In this document: positions 1 through 11,900 of the stretch, piece by piece
Layout of the letters: each line of letters begins with the position of its first letter
Numbering within the stretch: position 1 is the stretch's first letter
Assembly (NCBI GenBank): GCA_963576565.1
Contig: OY755038.1
Span: 179,279,452-179,343,451, forward strand
Length of the DNA stretch: 64,000 nt
Direction: 5' to 3'
Source: Aspidapion aeneum
Lineage: Eukaryota; Arthropoda; Insecta; Coleoptera; Brentidae
Translations under genes and position numbers: made by a program
The notes under the pieces: model-generated
Database searches by the model: none
Seen by the model: only the letters and a program-made list of their open reading frames with translations
Told to the model about the DNA's origin: nothing

Positions 1-889
1 AAATTGATTGTGTTGATTTATTGTGTACACCATGATGTGTTTAGTGGCACCTATAAACCACTCATAACTTGATTAACTAATTATAAAGAAAAATACCAGT
101 CTTTACCTATGGAATGATACTCCCTTGCTTCTTCGGGATATTTTTCCACAAGCCCCAAACGTTTACGCGAAATTATTTCCCGTTTTTGACAGAAAAAACA
201 TAATTTTACACGACAAATGCAAAACACCGCAGAATTTAAATAACCAACCAATATGGCGTCTATCAACACAGCAGCTGAGTGCCTGCATAACAAAACACAT
301 GCATGCGCATTTTAAAATTCACGTATGCGAATTAAAATTTTTTCTTCATTTCTCGATTTTTTGAACATGTATTTATGCTCTAACGTATTTGTATAAAACC
401 TAATAATTTTGGTTTATTTTTCTCGTTAACACATAACGTGAAGATTCCTGAAAAATTGGTGTATTGCTAATATCTTATACTGCATATATCTTATCAAGGG
501 TGCTACCCAAATGACTTTTAACTCTCTTTTTATAGATTTTAATCGTTTTTAGGGCTTCTTTGTAATCTCTTTCAATAATGGGTAGTTTCTAACATACAAA
601 TTTTTTTTTTTGCAAAATCGAAATTGGCAACGAAATTTTGGCCTCGTAACATAGAAACTGTTAGCTTGAAAATAAAAACGCGTAAAAGCATTAATTTTTC
701 AGAAAAGTTTTTTTCTATGATTTAGGGAAACCGAATTAATAATAACTGATTTTAAAATCCATTTGAGAAAAAAAAACGCGCGTGTCGCTTTCGTTTGATG
801 TCGTAAGAATATTGACATTGGTACACTCGCCCACTTTTTTAATGTTGTCTTATTTTTCCCACATTTTAAATCCCATTAAGAAATCAATA
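1..889. other. AT-rich non-coding DNA
   Basis: No recognisable gene, RNA or repeat. Only short overlapping reading frames (under 80 codons, both strands) occur and they have no protein-like composition. The dispersed repeat D begins at about 890. Confidence 0.5.
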
Positions 890-1276
890 ACTGGCTAAAT
901 GCTAGGCTATTATCATACTTCAAGTGAAGCCATGATAATATATTAGCCTTGAAATCAGTTTTTTGTAAATATCTCATAAACTAAAGCTCCTACGAAGTTT
1001 TGTCTTTACTTATAACACGAATTTTTGAGCAAAATATAGTCTACTATATTCCGAAAACAATGTATTAATGCGATGCTCCGGTTTTTTTAAAGTTTTTAAT
1101 TGTCAAAACACTGTGATTAGCATTAATGGATTTTGACCAAAATCTAATCAGCTCGTAAGAGTGTCGAACACCATTATTTTATGAAAATCGGTTTAGCGGT
1201 TTAGCAGCTATCGTGTTATGGACAAAAATATTATAAGTACATACATACAGACACACAGACAGACATCATGACGATA
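890..1276 (+). repeat. Dispersed repeat D, copy 1, left part
   Basis: This segment matches 51535-51893 (same strand) and 47320-47640 (inverted). Shared landmarks are the small stem around TTATCAT...CTTCAAGTGAAG at about 910-940, an AAATATCTC block, AATCTAATCAGCTCGT near 1140, GAAAATCGGTT(T/C)AGCGGTTTA near 1185, and the CAGACA-rich run ending in ATCATGACGATA at 1276. The copy stops abruptly there and resumes at 3792, so a LINE has inserted into it. No coding capacity is visible; probably a non-autonomous element. Confidence 0.75.
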
Positions 1277-1486
1277 GATTAGATTAGATTAGATTAATTA
1301 TATTTCATACGTTAGCCACAATACAATGGATGTACAAGTCAAATCAACTTAACACTAAAAGAAAGTACCTAAAAACTAAAGTGAAACATATTGTTTTTAA
1401 AAAATAAAAATAAAAATACAAAGTATGTAAATAACAACGGACTTAAGTAATAACAAACATGTTTTTTTTTATATAGTTTCTAGAGT

Positions 1487-1715
1487 TTAAAGTGAATCTG
1501 CTAAAAAATCCTTGACAGAATAGTACCTCTTTACTAGCAATATATCCTTGATTTCATGCTTAAATTTTTTATAATTTAAAACTTTTATGCTATCCGGTAT
1601 TTTGTTATACATTTTTTACCTATGTATCCGGGGGCTTGCTCAAATTTTTTTGTTTTGTGTTTATCAATAAAAAGTAGATTTGCATTTCGCGAATTGTATG
1701 TTGTATTGTTGTATT
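1487..1715 (-). pseudogene. LINE ORF2 C-terminal tail (frameshifted)
   Basis: Reading the minus strand in a different frame from the reverse transcriptase continues the protein with motifs typical of the ends of Jockey/CR1 ORF2 proteins: APGYIGKK, then YNKIPDSIK, KRYYSV and DFLADSL before a stop at 1487-1489. The frame change lies near 1615-1715, so the protein is broken here. What follows to 1297 is 3' UTR. Confidence 0.6.
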
Positions 1716-3236
1716 TTATTGTTCATTTAATGTATCTCGAAGTTGTGATAGCGCAAAGCAACTCTTGCTAGGTTTTTTGCATACATAATCTACATGTTCA
1801 TCCCAACTGATAAATTCATATAAAATTAGTCCTAAAAATTTTGTTTGTTCTGATATCCCTTGATTTTCAATCTCTAAACGTGGCCTAGATACTGAAGCAC
1901 GAAAATTAACTATAACTGTTTTTTCAACATTAAGAATAAGGTTATTTTTTAAACACCAGGTTTCAAAATCCCTTATGCAAGTTTTTACTTTGCTGACAAG
2001 TTCCAAGGGACTCCGCGCTACGACTACGCCCCCCGTATCATCAGCGAAAATTGCCAATAAGTCACAGGTCATATGCTCAGGCATTTCATTTACAAATATA
2101 ATGTAAAAAAGCGGCCCCAGCACTGAGCCCTGTGGAATACCTATTGAAAGCTCTGTTTCGTCAGAAATCTCATTTTTGTATTTTACACAAAATTTTCTAA
2201 ACTCAAGAAAAGAGTTGACTAGGTTTAAAAATTCACCCCTAAAGCCATAACAGGACAGATTCCTCAATAAAAAACCATGATCCAGACTATCAAAAGCCCG
2301 CGAAAGATCAAAGAAGAGACCCGCGACATAGTCCCATTGATCCATTCTTTGGTAGACAAACTCCATAAGAACAGCCGCGGCTCCCTCCGTCGATCTCCCG
2401 GCCCTAAATCCATGTTGACAGTTTGTCAGAATTTTAAAAGTATCCAAATATTCCACAATTCTATTATATAATAACCTTTCTAGGACCTTAGAAATGACAT
2501 TCAACACAGTTACCGGTCTGTAGTTGCTTTTACAGCACTTCTCAAATTTTTTGTAAATAGAGGTAACTAGACCCTGTTTTAATTCAGTTGGAAAAGATTG
2601 TGTTAAGAACATTAGATTGGCTAGATAAGCCAGAGGCACCGAAATTGAGTCTCTCAAACACTTAACCACTTTCACGGTAATATTATCCGACCCAGTACTT
2701 TTCTTATTTTTAAGTTTGTTAATTATTTGTGAGATTTCCTCAGATGTAACCTCAAAAAGCACAAAACTATTACACATGCATTTTTCCTGTGGAATGGTAC
2801 ATAAAGCTGATCGATTGTCTCCAAATTTTTGCTGTAGTGATTTTTCCGTTATCGATGAAAAGTAGCTACAAAATGTCTGAGCTACCCCTCTCGGATCCTC
2901 CACCAATACGTCATTTTCGAGCAGAACTATGTCCGGGTCCTTTCTGGTTTTACCCATAGATGAATTTACCATTTTCCATACCGTCCTTTGTTTATTTTTG
3001 CTAGTGTTTATTATTGAGTTTGTATACTGTTTTTTTGCGGTTTTTATTTCTTTGTTATATTCTCGTTTCCTACATTTATACAAATTTTTTGTGGCCAGAT
3101 CGTTAGTATTTTTAGATAGCCAAAATAAGTTTTTTAGATGTTTGCTTTTGTTTACAATATCAGGTGTAAGCCAATCTTTTTTATCAGTTGGCTGTATTTT
3201 TTGGTTTTTATCGGACAGGTCGCTTTGATCGCCCAT
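1716..3236 (-). pseudogene. LINE reverse transcriptase (ORF2 fragment)
   Basis: A 506-codon frame containing the reverse transcriptase of a Jockey/CR1-type LINE; the family product nicks target DNA and copies its own RNA there. Visible motifs in order: KKSTGSDNI and the FP..LKQGLVTSIYKK region (RT fingers), NYRPVTVLNVISK, HGFRAGRST, FFDLSRAFDSLDH (first catalytic Asp), GIPQGSVLGPLFY, and AIFADDTGG (catalytic Asp pair intact). It ends early, with the C-terminal tail in another frame, and the endonuclease upstream is also in another frame, overlapping at 3152-3236. All key RT residues are kept, so decay is recent. The ATG at 3236 is probably not a genuine start, because homologous sequence continues upstream in the other frame. 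Confidence 0.85.
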
Positions 3237-3764
3237 ATTATGGATGAAAACAGTTCTTGATAAAAATGATTCACGTCGAGTGAATTTCCATAGAGATGTG
3301 AGAAAGAAATTCTGCTTAAAGTTTGTCGTAGCATGTCTAAATTAAAGTCTGTAAATGCTCTGTAGGTTCTTATTTCCGTGGATTTTTCTTCCGTGACATA
3401 TGGAATAACTTGAAACGTCTGTAACATGGCAAGGTGGTCGCCCAGATTACCTTGTATAACTTCGTTTTTTAGCACAGCATTTATATCGTTTGTTGCTAGG
3501 TAGTCTAGTTTTGATATAGACCTATTACCGTGTATATCTGTAAAGTCCCTAGTTGAGTCTGTCGACAGTTCTTCTAGCTGAAAAGTGTCAAATAAATCCA
3601 AAAGAAGTTTTTTGTTTCTATTTTCTATCTCATAATGTATATTAAAATCTCCACAAAATAATAAATAATCCAATTTTTTGAAGCATTTATCCAACAGTTC
3701 TGTTGCCTTTTCCAGAAAGATCTCTATATTTCCTTTCTGGGAGCGGTACACGCATAAAATACCA
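3152..3764 (-). pseudogene. LINE APE endonuclease fragment
   Basis: The C-terminal two-thirds of an apurinic-like endonuclease domain from the same LINE. CGDFNIHY is the GDFN motif, SKLDYL matches the conserved xxDxx element, and GDHLAML stands in place of the usual SDH motif. Homology runs upstream of the first ATG to about 3764 (a GILCVYRS-like stretch) and then stops at the TA repeat, so the N-terminal catalytic motifs are absent by 5' truncation. One single-nucleotide frameshift near 3180-3200 separates it from the reverse transcriptase frame. Confidence 0.8.
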
Positions 3765-3792
3765 TATTATATATATATATATATATATATAT
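3765..3792. repeat. (TA)n microsatellite at LINE 5' junction
   Basis: About 28 bp of alternating TA at the junction between the truncated LINE and the right half of repeat D. It may derive from the target site or from microhomology during LINE integration. Confidence 0.85.
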
Positions 3793-3912
3793 TGCTAGGA
3801 TAGGTCAAAATCCATCCAAATAACACATTTTTGGCATTATCTTTTTAAAAAAAATTCGTCGAAAATAATACCTTTTCTAGCCATTGCTAGGCGGGCTAGG
3901 AAGGTAAAAGTA
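3792..3912 (+). repeat. Dispersed repeat D, copy 1, right part
   Basis: TTGCTAGGATAGGTCAAAAT, then a CAAATAA and GGC(A/G)TTATCT block, TTCGTCGAAAA, and GGGCTAGGAAGGTAAAA at the end. The same blocks in the same order occur at 51889-51993 and inverted at 47205-47330. It is the continuation of 890-1276. Confidence 0.75.
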
Positions 3913-4262
3913 TTTTTCATTGGAAATATGAACTTTACCCTATGTAGTAATTAATTAAATAGATTAATTCAATTTAATTGAATTTATTTATTGTTCTTAA
4001 AAAAAAGAGTGTTGAACCTACATAGTTAGTCTTATATCTAATGAAAAAACTAACATATAATTATTTGTAATTTTAAATATTAAGGTCTGACTTAGGGAAC
4101 TATTGGCCCTTGTTTAACACATTTTCTGAGTACTAAAAACATAAGTTAACTTTTTGCGTTACGTTATGCAAAAAATATAAAATATATAATCGAATTAATT
4201 AAAGGTTAGTTAAGTTTTAACAGCTAATAGTTTAGTTCTAGGAATTTAAAACCTTTATTTAT
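3913..4262. other. AT-rich spacer
   Basis: No feature recognised. It may include the 3' UTR of the next minus-strand LINE. Confidence 0.4.
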
Positions 4263-4538
4263 TCATTTGTTGAAAATAAATGACCTGAACTTTAAGATAT
4301 TCCATATTTGTGAAAAGAGGTGTTTTATACTTTTGTGATCAGACTTATTTAAGACAAAAATTATGTCATCAACTGAAGTAAGAAAGTTTTTATTGATTTG
4401 TCTGACACCCGAATAAATTGGGCATTCACAAATTATGTGCAGTGTTTCTTCTTTGAGCAAGTTACACATAATACAAAGATCGTTTGGATTTATACGGTAT
4501 GGTATACGTATAAGGGCTGTATAAGTGAACTTAAGCAT
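4263..4538 (-). pseudogene. LINE C-terminal zinc-knuckle region
   Basis: A 91-codon frame whose centre reads CIMCNLLKEETLHIICECP, a Cys-x2-Cys...His...Cys pattern typical of the nucleic-acid-binding C-terminus of many LINE ORF2 proteins. It is preceded by RINPNDL, which also fits that family. It lies downstream, in transcription sense, of the reverse transcriptase pieces and is separated from them by disrupted sequence at 4540-4756. Confidence 0.65.
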
Positions 4539-4756
4539 ATGATTACTGGCTACTCTCAGCTAAGCAGCAGTTGTATTTATAGATATTGGTAAGTTACGTT
4601 GCAGATATAAAGCTGGTGATTTGTCTATGGTAAGGTAAAGATAAAAAGTTAAAAAATCTGAGCTTAAGGCTAGTTTTTGGTCTGCCGTATTTAGTTTTTT
4701 ATAAAATAACTAAAGTTAAAAAACCGAAAAAGCTCAAATATTTATATTCCCCAGTT

Positions 4757-5328
4757 TTAACGGCTGTCAGAGAGAGATACTCCCTTCGAAAATAGTAAAA
4801 TTTTAGTTTCTGACACGTTGAAAGTTAAATTGCTTTGGTTCGGATATATTTTTAAAAGTTTTGTTTTGCGCTTAAGATCATTTTCCGAATTTAATAAAAA
4901 CACAGTATGGTCAAAGTAAGCCAAAAGAATAATTTTGCAAAAATTATCAACATTGACCATTTTCGCTACGCCACAGTAAGAAATTGTTCAATGTCTGCTA
5001 AAAATATGTTAAACAATAGCGGACTCAATGTTTCCCCTTGCGAAAGGCCCATTGTTAAATCAAATGCCTGAGTGAACCTGTTAGTGCACTTTATTAACTT
5101 GGTTGCTGCCTGGTACATATTTTTAAATAAATTAGTTAGATTTTGACTTACTCTGAAGTAGTGCAAATTACTCCATAATAAAGAGTGATTTAGCGAATGG
5201 AATGCACGCCTAAAATCGACAAAAATTGCAAAGATTTCACGTCTTTTAAGCCTAGGATGGAGTTGTACTTTTCTTTTTGCAGAACTGAGTTTCTGGCAGA
5301 AGACAATTTCTTTTAGCCCACCCATCAA
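4757..5328 (-). pseudogene. LINE reverse transcriptase palm fragments
   Basis: Two adjacent frames, 4966-5328 and 4757-4960. The first holds VDFRRAFHSLNHSLLW (first catalytic Asp box) and GLSQGETLSPLLFNI (the QG...SP box). The second holds LLAYFDHTVFL at the place of the catalytic YADD box, where the second Asp is now His, then a LTFNVSETKI-like block. A stop or frame break at about 4961-4965 splits them. The His substitution and the breaks mean no active enzyme. Confidence 0.75.
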
Positions 5329-5700
5329 GAATGATTTGGGTAAAGATTTTGGTTATACAGATTGTGAGAGCTATAAACCTGTAATTAGACGGATTGTTAT
5401 TTCGCCCTTTTTTATGCAGGGGTGTGCAATTATTTTTGTCCAGTCGCTGGGTACTTTTGTGAATCCCAAAATTTATTAAATAAACACGTTCTATAACATA
5501 CCAAGGTATTAAGTAAATTTTTAAAGAATTCATTAAAAATCTTGTCATGTCCAGAGCTTTTATTACTTTTACATTTATTAAGAACGTTGTAAGCTTCATT
5601 ACACGATATTTGTAAATTAAGAAAATGATTGCAAGCATCAAAAATAGAGTATTATCGAGTATTCATGTCGGGTAAATTTCGTTTAAATAAATCCCACATT
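5252..5700 (-). pseudogene. LINE reverse transcriptase fingers fragment
   Basis: The N-terminal part of the RT of the same element. A conserved KCKSNKSSGHDKI block and FNEFFKNLL are in one frame near 5480-5590. Then comes CTPLHKKGRNNNPSNYR, followed by ALTICITKIFTQIILD and LPETQF, in the frame ending at 5252. The overlap with the palm frame at 5252-5328 marks another frameshift. Upstream residues extend with stops to about 5700. Confidence 0.7.
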
Positions 5701-5854
5701 TCAGCTGGAAGGCTTGTTTGAGTTGAATAAAATCTAAACCTTGAAATTTAATATTCTGTGAAAGGACCCCATTAGGAATTTTTAATATAAATTTTTTTTA
5801 ATCATACCCTTTATATTTAAAGTAAGCAGCTTTTCAATAACATTTATCAATAAA

Positions 5855-5906
5855 AAAAAGTTGAATCTGTCTATTTATCTATCTCTCGAACCACTGTGTT
5901 CCTTAG
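5855..5906 (+). other. Candidate 3' splice site before the repeat ORF
   Basis: A pyrimidine-rich stretch (CTGTCTATTTATCTATCTCT) leads to GTGTTCCTTAG, with the final AG at 5905-5906. The long open frame begins at the next base, and the TAG at 5904-5906 is its upstream in-frame stop. This is what an internal or terminal exon boundary looks like, but the AG may be coincidental. No donor or upstream exon was identified. Confidence 0.4.
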
Positions 5907-8900
5907 TTGTTAGTTCCTTTAACTAGTAATGAATTCTTTATTTCTAGTACGTCCTCAGAGCCAGAAATTACCTCGAGAAGTGTAGCGAACAAAAACACAT
6001 TAATTAGTACCCCTAGTGTTCCTTTTGCCATCAAGAGAAAGTTAATAATAAAGGACAAGAAAACAGTAGCGTCTCCAGGATTAAAGAAAAGTAGAAATAC
6101 ATTTACTAGTATAAAACCATTAATAATTTCATTTACCAGAAAAGAAGCTGTAACTTTTAGCACTTCTAAAAAGCCGGAAACCTTAATATGTGTAACACCA
6201 AAAAGTATTATAACGGACAAGATTGCATTTATTAGTACTACAAGTTTAAGATTTGTGATAAAAGATAAAAATAAAAAGATAAAAATAACATTACCAAGCC
6301 CAATAATCAGTGAAAGTTCAACTCTTACTTCTATTTTTAATACTATTAAAGAGCTGGAAATTTCTACAATTTTAAAATCAAAAATTATTAAAACGGGTAA
6401 AACTGCATTTAGTAGTACTACAAGTTTAAGATCGGTGATAACTAGCATGTTAAAAATGACAGATACGAATAGGGCTAAAATAAAATTACCAAGGCCAACA
6501 ACCAGTGAAAGTTTAATTCTTACTATTATTTTCAATACAACCGAAGGGTCAGAAATTTCTTTAGCAAGTGTAACACTAAAAAGTATTATATTGGACAAAA
6601 CCGCATTTATTAGTACTTCAAGTTTAAGATCTGTAATAAATAGCGTTTCAAAAATGTCAGATTTGAATAAGACAAAGATAACATTACCAAGTAAAACTTC
6701 AGTTCTTACTATTATTGCCAATACTACCGAAGAGCAAGAAATTAGTTCAACTAGTCTAACAACAACCAGTATTTTTACGGACAAAACTGCATTTATTAGT
6801 TCTACAAGTATAAGATCGGTAATAACTAGCATTTCAAAAATGACAGATACGAATAATACAAAAATAACATTACCAAGTTCAACAAAAAGCGAGAGCTCAA
6901 TTTATACTATTGTTTTCAATACTACCAGAGAGCCAAAAACCACTTTAATAAGTGTAAAACCAAAAAGTATCTTAGTGGACAAAACCGTATTTATTAGTAC
7001 TACAAGTTTAAGATCGGTAATAACTGGCATTTCAAAAATGACAAATACGAATAAGACAAAACTAACATTATCAAGCCCAACAATAAGCGAAAGCTCAATT
7101 CATACGATTATTTTCAATACTACTAAAGAGCCAGAAACACCAAAAACTATTATAACGGGCAAAACGGCATTTATTAGTAATGCAAGTTTAAGATCGGTAG
7201 TTACTAGAATTTCAAAAATAACAGATAAGAATAAGATAAAAATAACATTACCAAGCTCAACAAAAAGTAAAAGCTCAATTCATTCTACTACGTTCAATAC
7301 TACTAAAGAGCCAGAAACTACTGTAAGCTCAACAACAAGCGAAAGCTCAATTCATACTAATATTTTCAATACTACTAAAGAGCCAGAAAACACTTCAACA
7401 AGTGTAACACCAAAAAGTATAATAACGGAAAAAACCGCATTTATTAGTACAAGTTTAAAATCGGTTAAAACTAGATTTTCAAAAATGACAGATACGAATA
7501 AAACAAAAATAACATTATCAAGCCCAATTACCAGTAAAAGTTCAATTCTTACTATTATTTCCAATACGATCGAACAGCCAGAAATTACTTCAATAAGTGT
7601 AACACCAATAAGTATTATACCGGAAAATACCGCATTTATTAGTACTCCAAGTTTAAGATCGGTAATAACTAGCATTTCAAAAATGATATATACGAATAAG
7701 ACAAAAATAACATTACAAAGCCCAACAACAAGCGAAAGCTCAATTTATACTATTATTGTCAATACTACTGAAGAGCCAGAAACTACTTCAAGCTTCACAA
7801 CAAGCGAAAGCTTAATTCATACTAATATTTTCAATACTACTAAAGAGCTAGCAACTACCTCAACAAGTTTAACAATAAAAAGCATAATAATGGACAAAAC
7901 CGCATTTATTAGTACTACAAATTTAAGATCGATAATAACTAGCATTTCAAAAATGACGGATAAGAATAAGACAGAAATAACATTACCAAGCTCAACAACA
8001 AGCGAAAGCCCCATTTACACTAATATTTTCAATACTACTAAAGAGCCAGAAACTACTTCAATAAGTGTAACACCAAAAAGCATAATAACGGACAAAACCG
8101 CATTTATTAGTACTACAAGTTTAAGATCGGTTACAGCTAGCATTTTAAAAATGACTCATACGAATAAGACAAAAATAACATTACCAAGCTCAACAACAAG
8201 CGAAAGCTCAATTCATACTAATATTGTCAATATCACTAAAGAGCCAGAAACTACTTCAAGCTCAACAAGCGAGAGCTCAATTCATACTATTATTTTCAAT
8301 ACTAATAAAGAGCCAGAAACTACTTCAACAATTGTAACACCAATAAGCATAATAACGGACAAAACCGCATTTATTAGTACTCCAAGTTTTAAATCGGTTA
8401 CAACTAGCATTTCAAATATGACAGATACGAATAAGACAAAAATAACATTACCAAGCTCAACAACAAGCGAAAGCCCAATTTACACTAATATTTTCAATAC
8501 TACTAAAGAGCCAGAAACTACTTCAATAAGTGTAACACCAAAAAGCATAATAACGGACAAAACCGCATTTATTAGTACTACAAGTTTAAGATCGGTTACA
8601 ACTAGCATTTTAAAAATGACTTATAAGAATAAGACAAAAATAACATTACCAAGCTCAACAACAAGCGAAAGCTCAATTCATACTAATATTGTCAATATCA
8701 CTAAAGAGCCAGAAACTACTTCGAGCTCAACAACAAGCGAAAGCTCAATTCATACTATTATTTTCAATACTACTAAAGAGCCAGAAACTACTTCAACAAG
8801 TGTAACACCAATAAGCATAATAACGGACAAAACCGCATTTATTAGTACTACAAGTTTAAGATCGGTTACAACTAGCATTTTAAAAATAACTCATACGAAT

Positions 8901-11900
8901 AAGACAAAAATAATATTACCAAGCTCAACAACAAGCGAAAGCTCAATTCATACTAATATTGTCAATACTACTAAAGAGCCAGAAACTACCTCAAGCTCAA
9001 CAACAAGCGAAAGCGCAATTCATACCATTATTTTCAATACTACTAAAGAGCTAGAAACTACTTCAACAAGTGTAACATCAAAAAGCATAAAAACGGACAA
9101 AACTGCATTTATTAGTACTACAAGCGTAAGATCGGTAATAACTAGCATTTCAAAAATGACAGCTAAGAATAAGACAGAAATAACATTACCACGCCCAACA
9201 ACCAGTGAAAGTTCAATTCTTAATATTATTTTCAATACTACCAAAGAGCCAGAAACTACTTCAATAAGCGTAACACCAAAAAAAATACAAAATACAAGTT
9301 TAAGATCGGTAATAACTAGGGTTTCAAAAATTACAGATACTAATAATTCAAAAATAACATTACCAAACTCAACAACAAGCGAAAGCTCAATTCATACTAT
9401 TATTTTCAATACTACTGAGGAGTTAGAAACTACTTCCATAAGTGTGAAACCAAAAAGTATAATAACGGACAAAATCGTATTTATTAGTACTGCAAGTTTA
9501 AAATCAGTAATAACTGGTATTTCAAAAATGACAGATATGAATAAGACAAAAATAACATTACCACGCTCAACAACAAGCAAAAGCTCAATTCATACTAATA
9601 ATTTCAATAAGACTAAAGAGCCAGAAACTACTTCAAGCTCAACCACAAGCAAAAGCTCAATTCATACTATTATTTTCAATACTACTAAAGAGCCAGAAAC
9701 TACTTCAACAAGTGTAACACCAAAAAGCATAATAATGGACAAAACCGCATTTATTAGTAATACAAGTTTAAGATCGGTTACAGCTAGCATTTTAAAAATG
9801 ACTCATACGAATAAGACAAAAATAACATTACCAAGCTCAACAACAAGCGAAAGCTCAATTCATACTAATATTGTCAATATCACTAAAGAGCCAGAAACTA
9901 CTTCAAGCTCAACAAGCGAGAGCTCAATTCATACTATTATTTTCAATACTACTAAAGAGCCAGAAACTACTTCAACAAGTGTAACACCAATAAGCATAAT
10001 AACGGACAAAACCGCATTTATTAGTACTCCAAGTTTTAAATCGGTTACAACTAGCATTTCAAATATGACAGATACGAATAAGACAAAAATAACATTACCA
10101 AGCTCAACAACAAGCGAAAGCCCAATTTACACTAATATTTTCAATACTACTAAAGAGCCAGAAACTACTTCAATAAGTGTAACACCAAAAAGCATAATAA
10201 CGGACAAAACCGCATTTATTAGTACTACAAGTTTAAGATCGGTTACAACTAGCATTTTAAAAATGACTTATACGAATAAGACAAAAATAACATTACCAAG
10301 CTCAACAACAAGCGAAAGCTCAATTCATACTAATATTGTCAATATCACTAAAGAGCCAGAAACTACTTCGAGCTCAACAACAAGCGAAAGCTCAATTCAT
10401 ACTATTATTTTCAATACTACTAAAGAGCCAGAAACTACTTCAACAAGTGTAACACCAATAAGCATAATAACGGACAAAACCGCATTTATTAGTACTACAA
10501 GTTTAAGATCGGTTACAACTAGCATTTTAAAAATAACTCATACGAATAAGACAAAAATAATATTACCAAGCTCAACAACAAGCGAAAGCTCAATTTATAC
10601 TAATATTGTCAATACTACTAAAGAGCCAGAAACTACCTTAAGCTCAACAACAAGCGAAAGCGCAATTCATACCATTATTTTCAATACTACTAAAGAGCTA
10701 GAAACTACTTCAACAAGTGTAACACCAAAAAGCATAAAAACGGACAAAACTGCATTTATTAGTACTACAAGCGTAAGATCGGTAATAACTAGCATTTCAA
10801 AAATGACAGATAAGAATAAGACAGAAATAACATTACCACGCGCAACAACCAGTGAAAGTTCAATTCTTAATATTATTTTCAATACTACCAAAGAGCCAGA
10901 AATTACTTCAATAAGTGTAACACCAAAAAAAATACAAAATACAAGTTTAAGATCGGTAATAACTAGGGTTTCAAAAATTACAGATACTAATAAGACAAAA
11001 ATAACATTACCAAACTCAACAACAAGCGAAAGCTTAATTCATACTATTATTTTCAATACTACTGAGGAGTTAGAAACTACTTCCATAAGTGTGAAACCAA
11101 AAAGTATAATAACGGACAAAATCGTATTTATTAGTACTCTAAGTTTAAAATCGGTAATAACTAGCATTTCAAAAATGACAGATATGAATAAGACAAAAAT
11201 ACCATTACCACGCTCAACAACAAGCAAAAGCTCAATTCATACTAATAATTTCAATAAGACTAAAGAGCCAGAAACTACCTCAAGCTTAACAATAAGCAAA
11301 ACCTCAATTCATACTATTATTTTCAATACTACTAAAGAGCCAGAAACTACTTCAACAAGTGTAACACCAAAAAGCATAATAATGGACAAAACCGCATTTA
11401 TTAGTAATACAAGTTTAAGATCGGTTACAACTAGCATTTTAAAAATGACATATACGAATAGGATAAAAATAACATTACTAAGCTCAACAACAAGCGACAG
11501 CTCAATTCATACTAATATTGCGAATACTATTAAAGAGCCAGAAACTATTTCAAGCTCCATAACAAGCAAAAGCTTAATTCATACTAATATTTTCAATACT
11601 ACTAAAGAGCTAGCAACTACTTCAATAAGTTTAGCAATGAAAAGCATAATAACGGACAAAACCGCATTTATTAGTACTGCAAATGTAAGATCGGTAATAA
11701 CTAGCATTTCAAAAATGACAGATAAAAATAAGACAAAAATTACATTATCACGCCCAACAACCAGTAAAAGTTTAATTCTTACTATTATTTCCAATAATAT
11801 CCAAGAGCCAGAAACTATTTCAATAAGAGTAAAACCAAAAAAAATACAAAATACAAGTTTAAGATCGGTAATAACTAGCATTTCGAAAATGATAGATACT

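Larger units (their letters stand above)
1277..3791 (-). mobile_element. 5'-truncated Jockey/CR1-like LINE inserted in repeat D
   Basis: A non-LTR retrotransposon about 2.5 kb long, read on the minus strand. It keeps the C-terminal part of the APE endonuclease, a full reverse transcriptase and the C-terminal tail; ORF1 and the endonuclease N-terminus are missing. Its 3' end carries a pentamer tail, seen on the plus strand as GATTA repeats at 1276-1296. Its 5' end abuts a (TA)n run. Removing it restores the D sequence GACGATA-TTGCTAGG that is intact at 51888, so the footprint is well bounded. TSD length cannot be fixed because of the TA run. Confidence 0.85.
4263..5700 (-). mobile_element. Degenerate LINE (second minus-strand copy)
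   Basis: A non-LTR retrotransposon remnant distinct from the one at 1277-3791. Reverse-transcriptase pieces and a C-terminal zinc-knuckle region appear in the expected order on the minus strand but in several frames, so it carries multiple frameshifts. No endonuclease was recognised to the right of 5700. Insertion edges cannot be seen. Confidence 0.75.

Noticed and set aside
1230..1300. GATTA repeats as telomeric-type DNA
   Set aside because: Only four units, at the 3' end of a LINE, where short tandem tails are common; the insect telomere unit is different.
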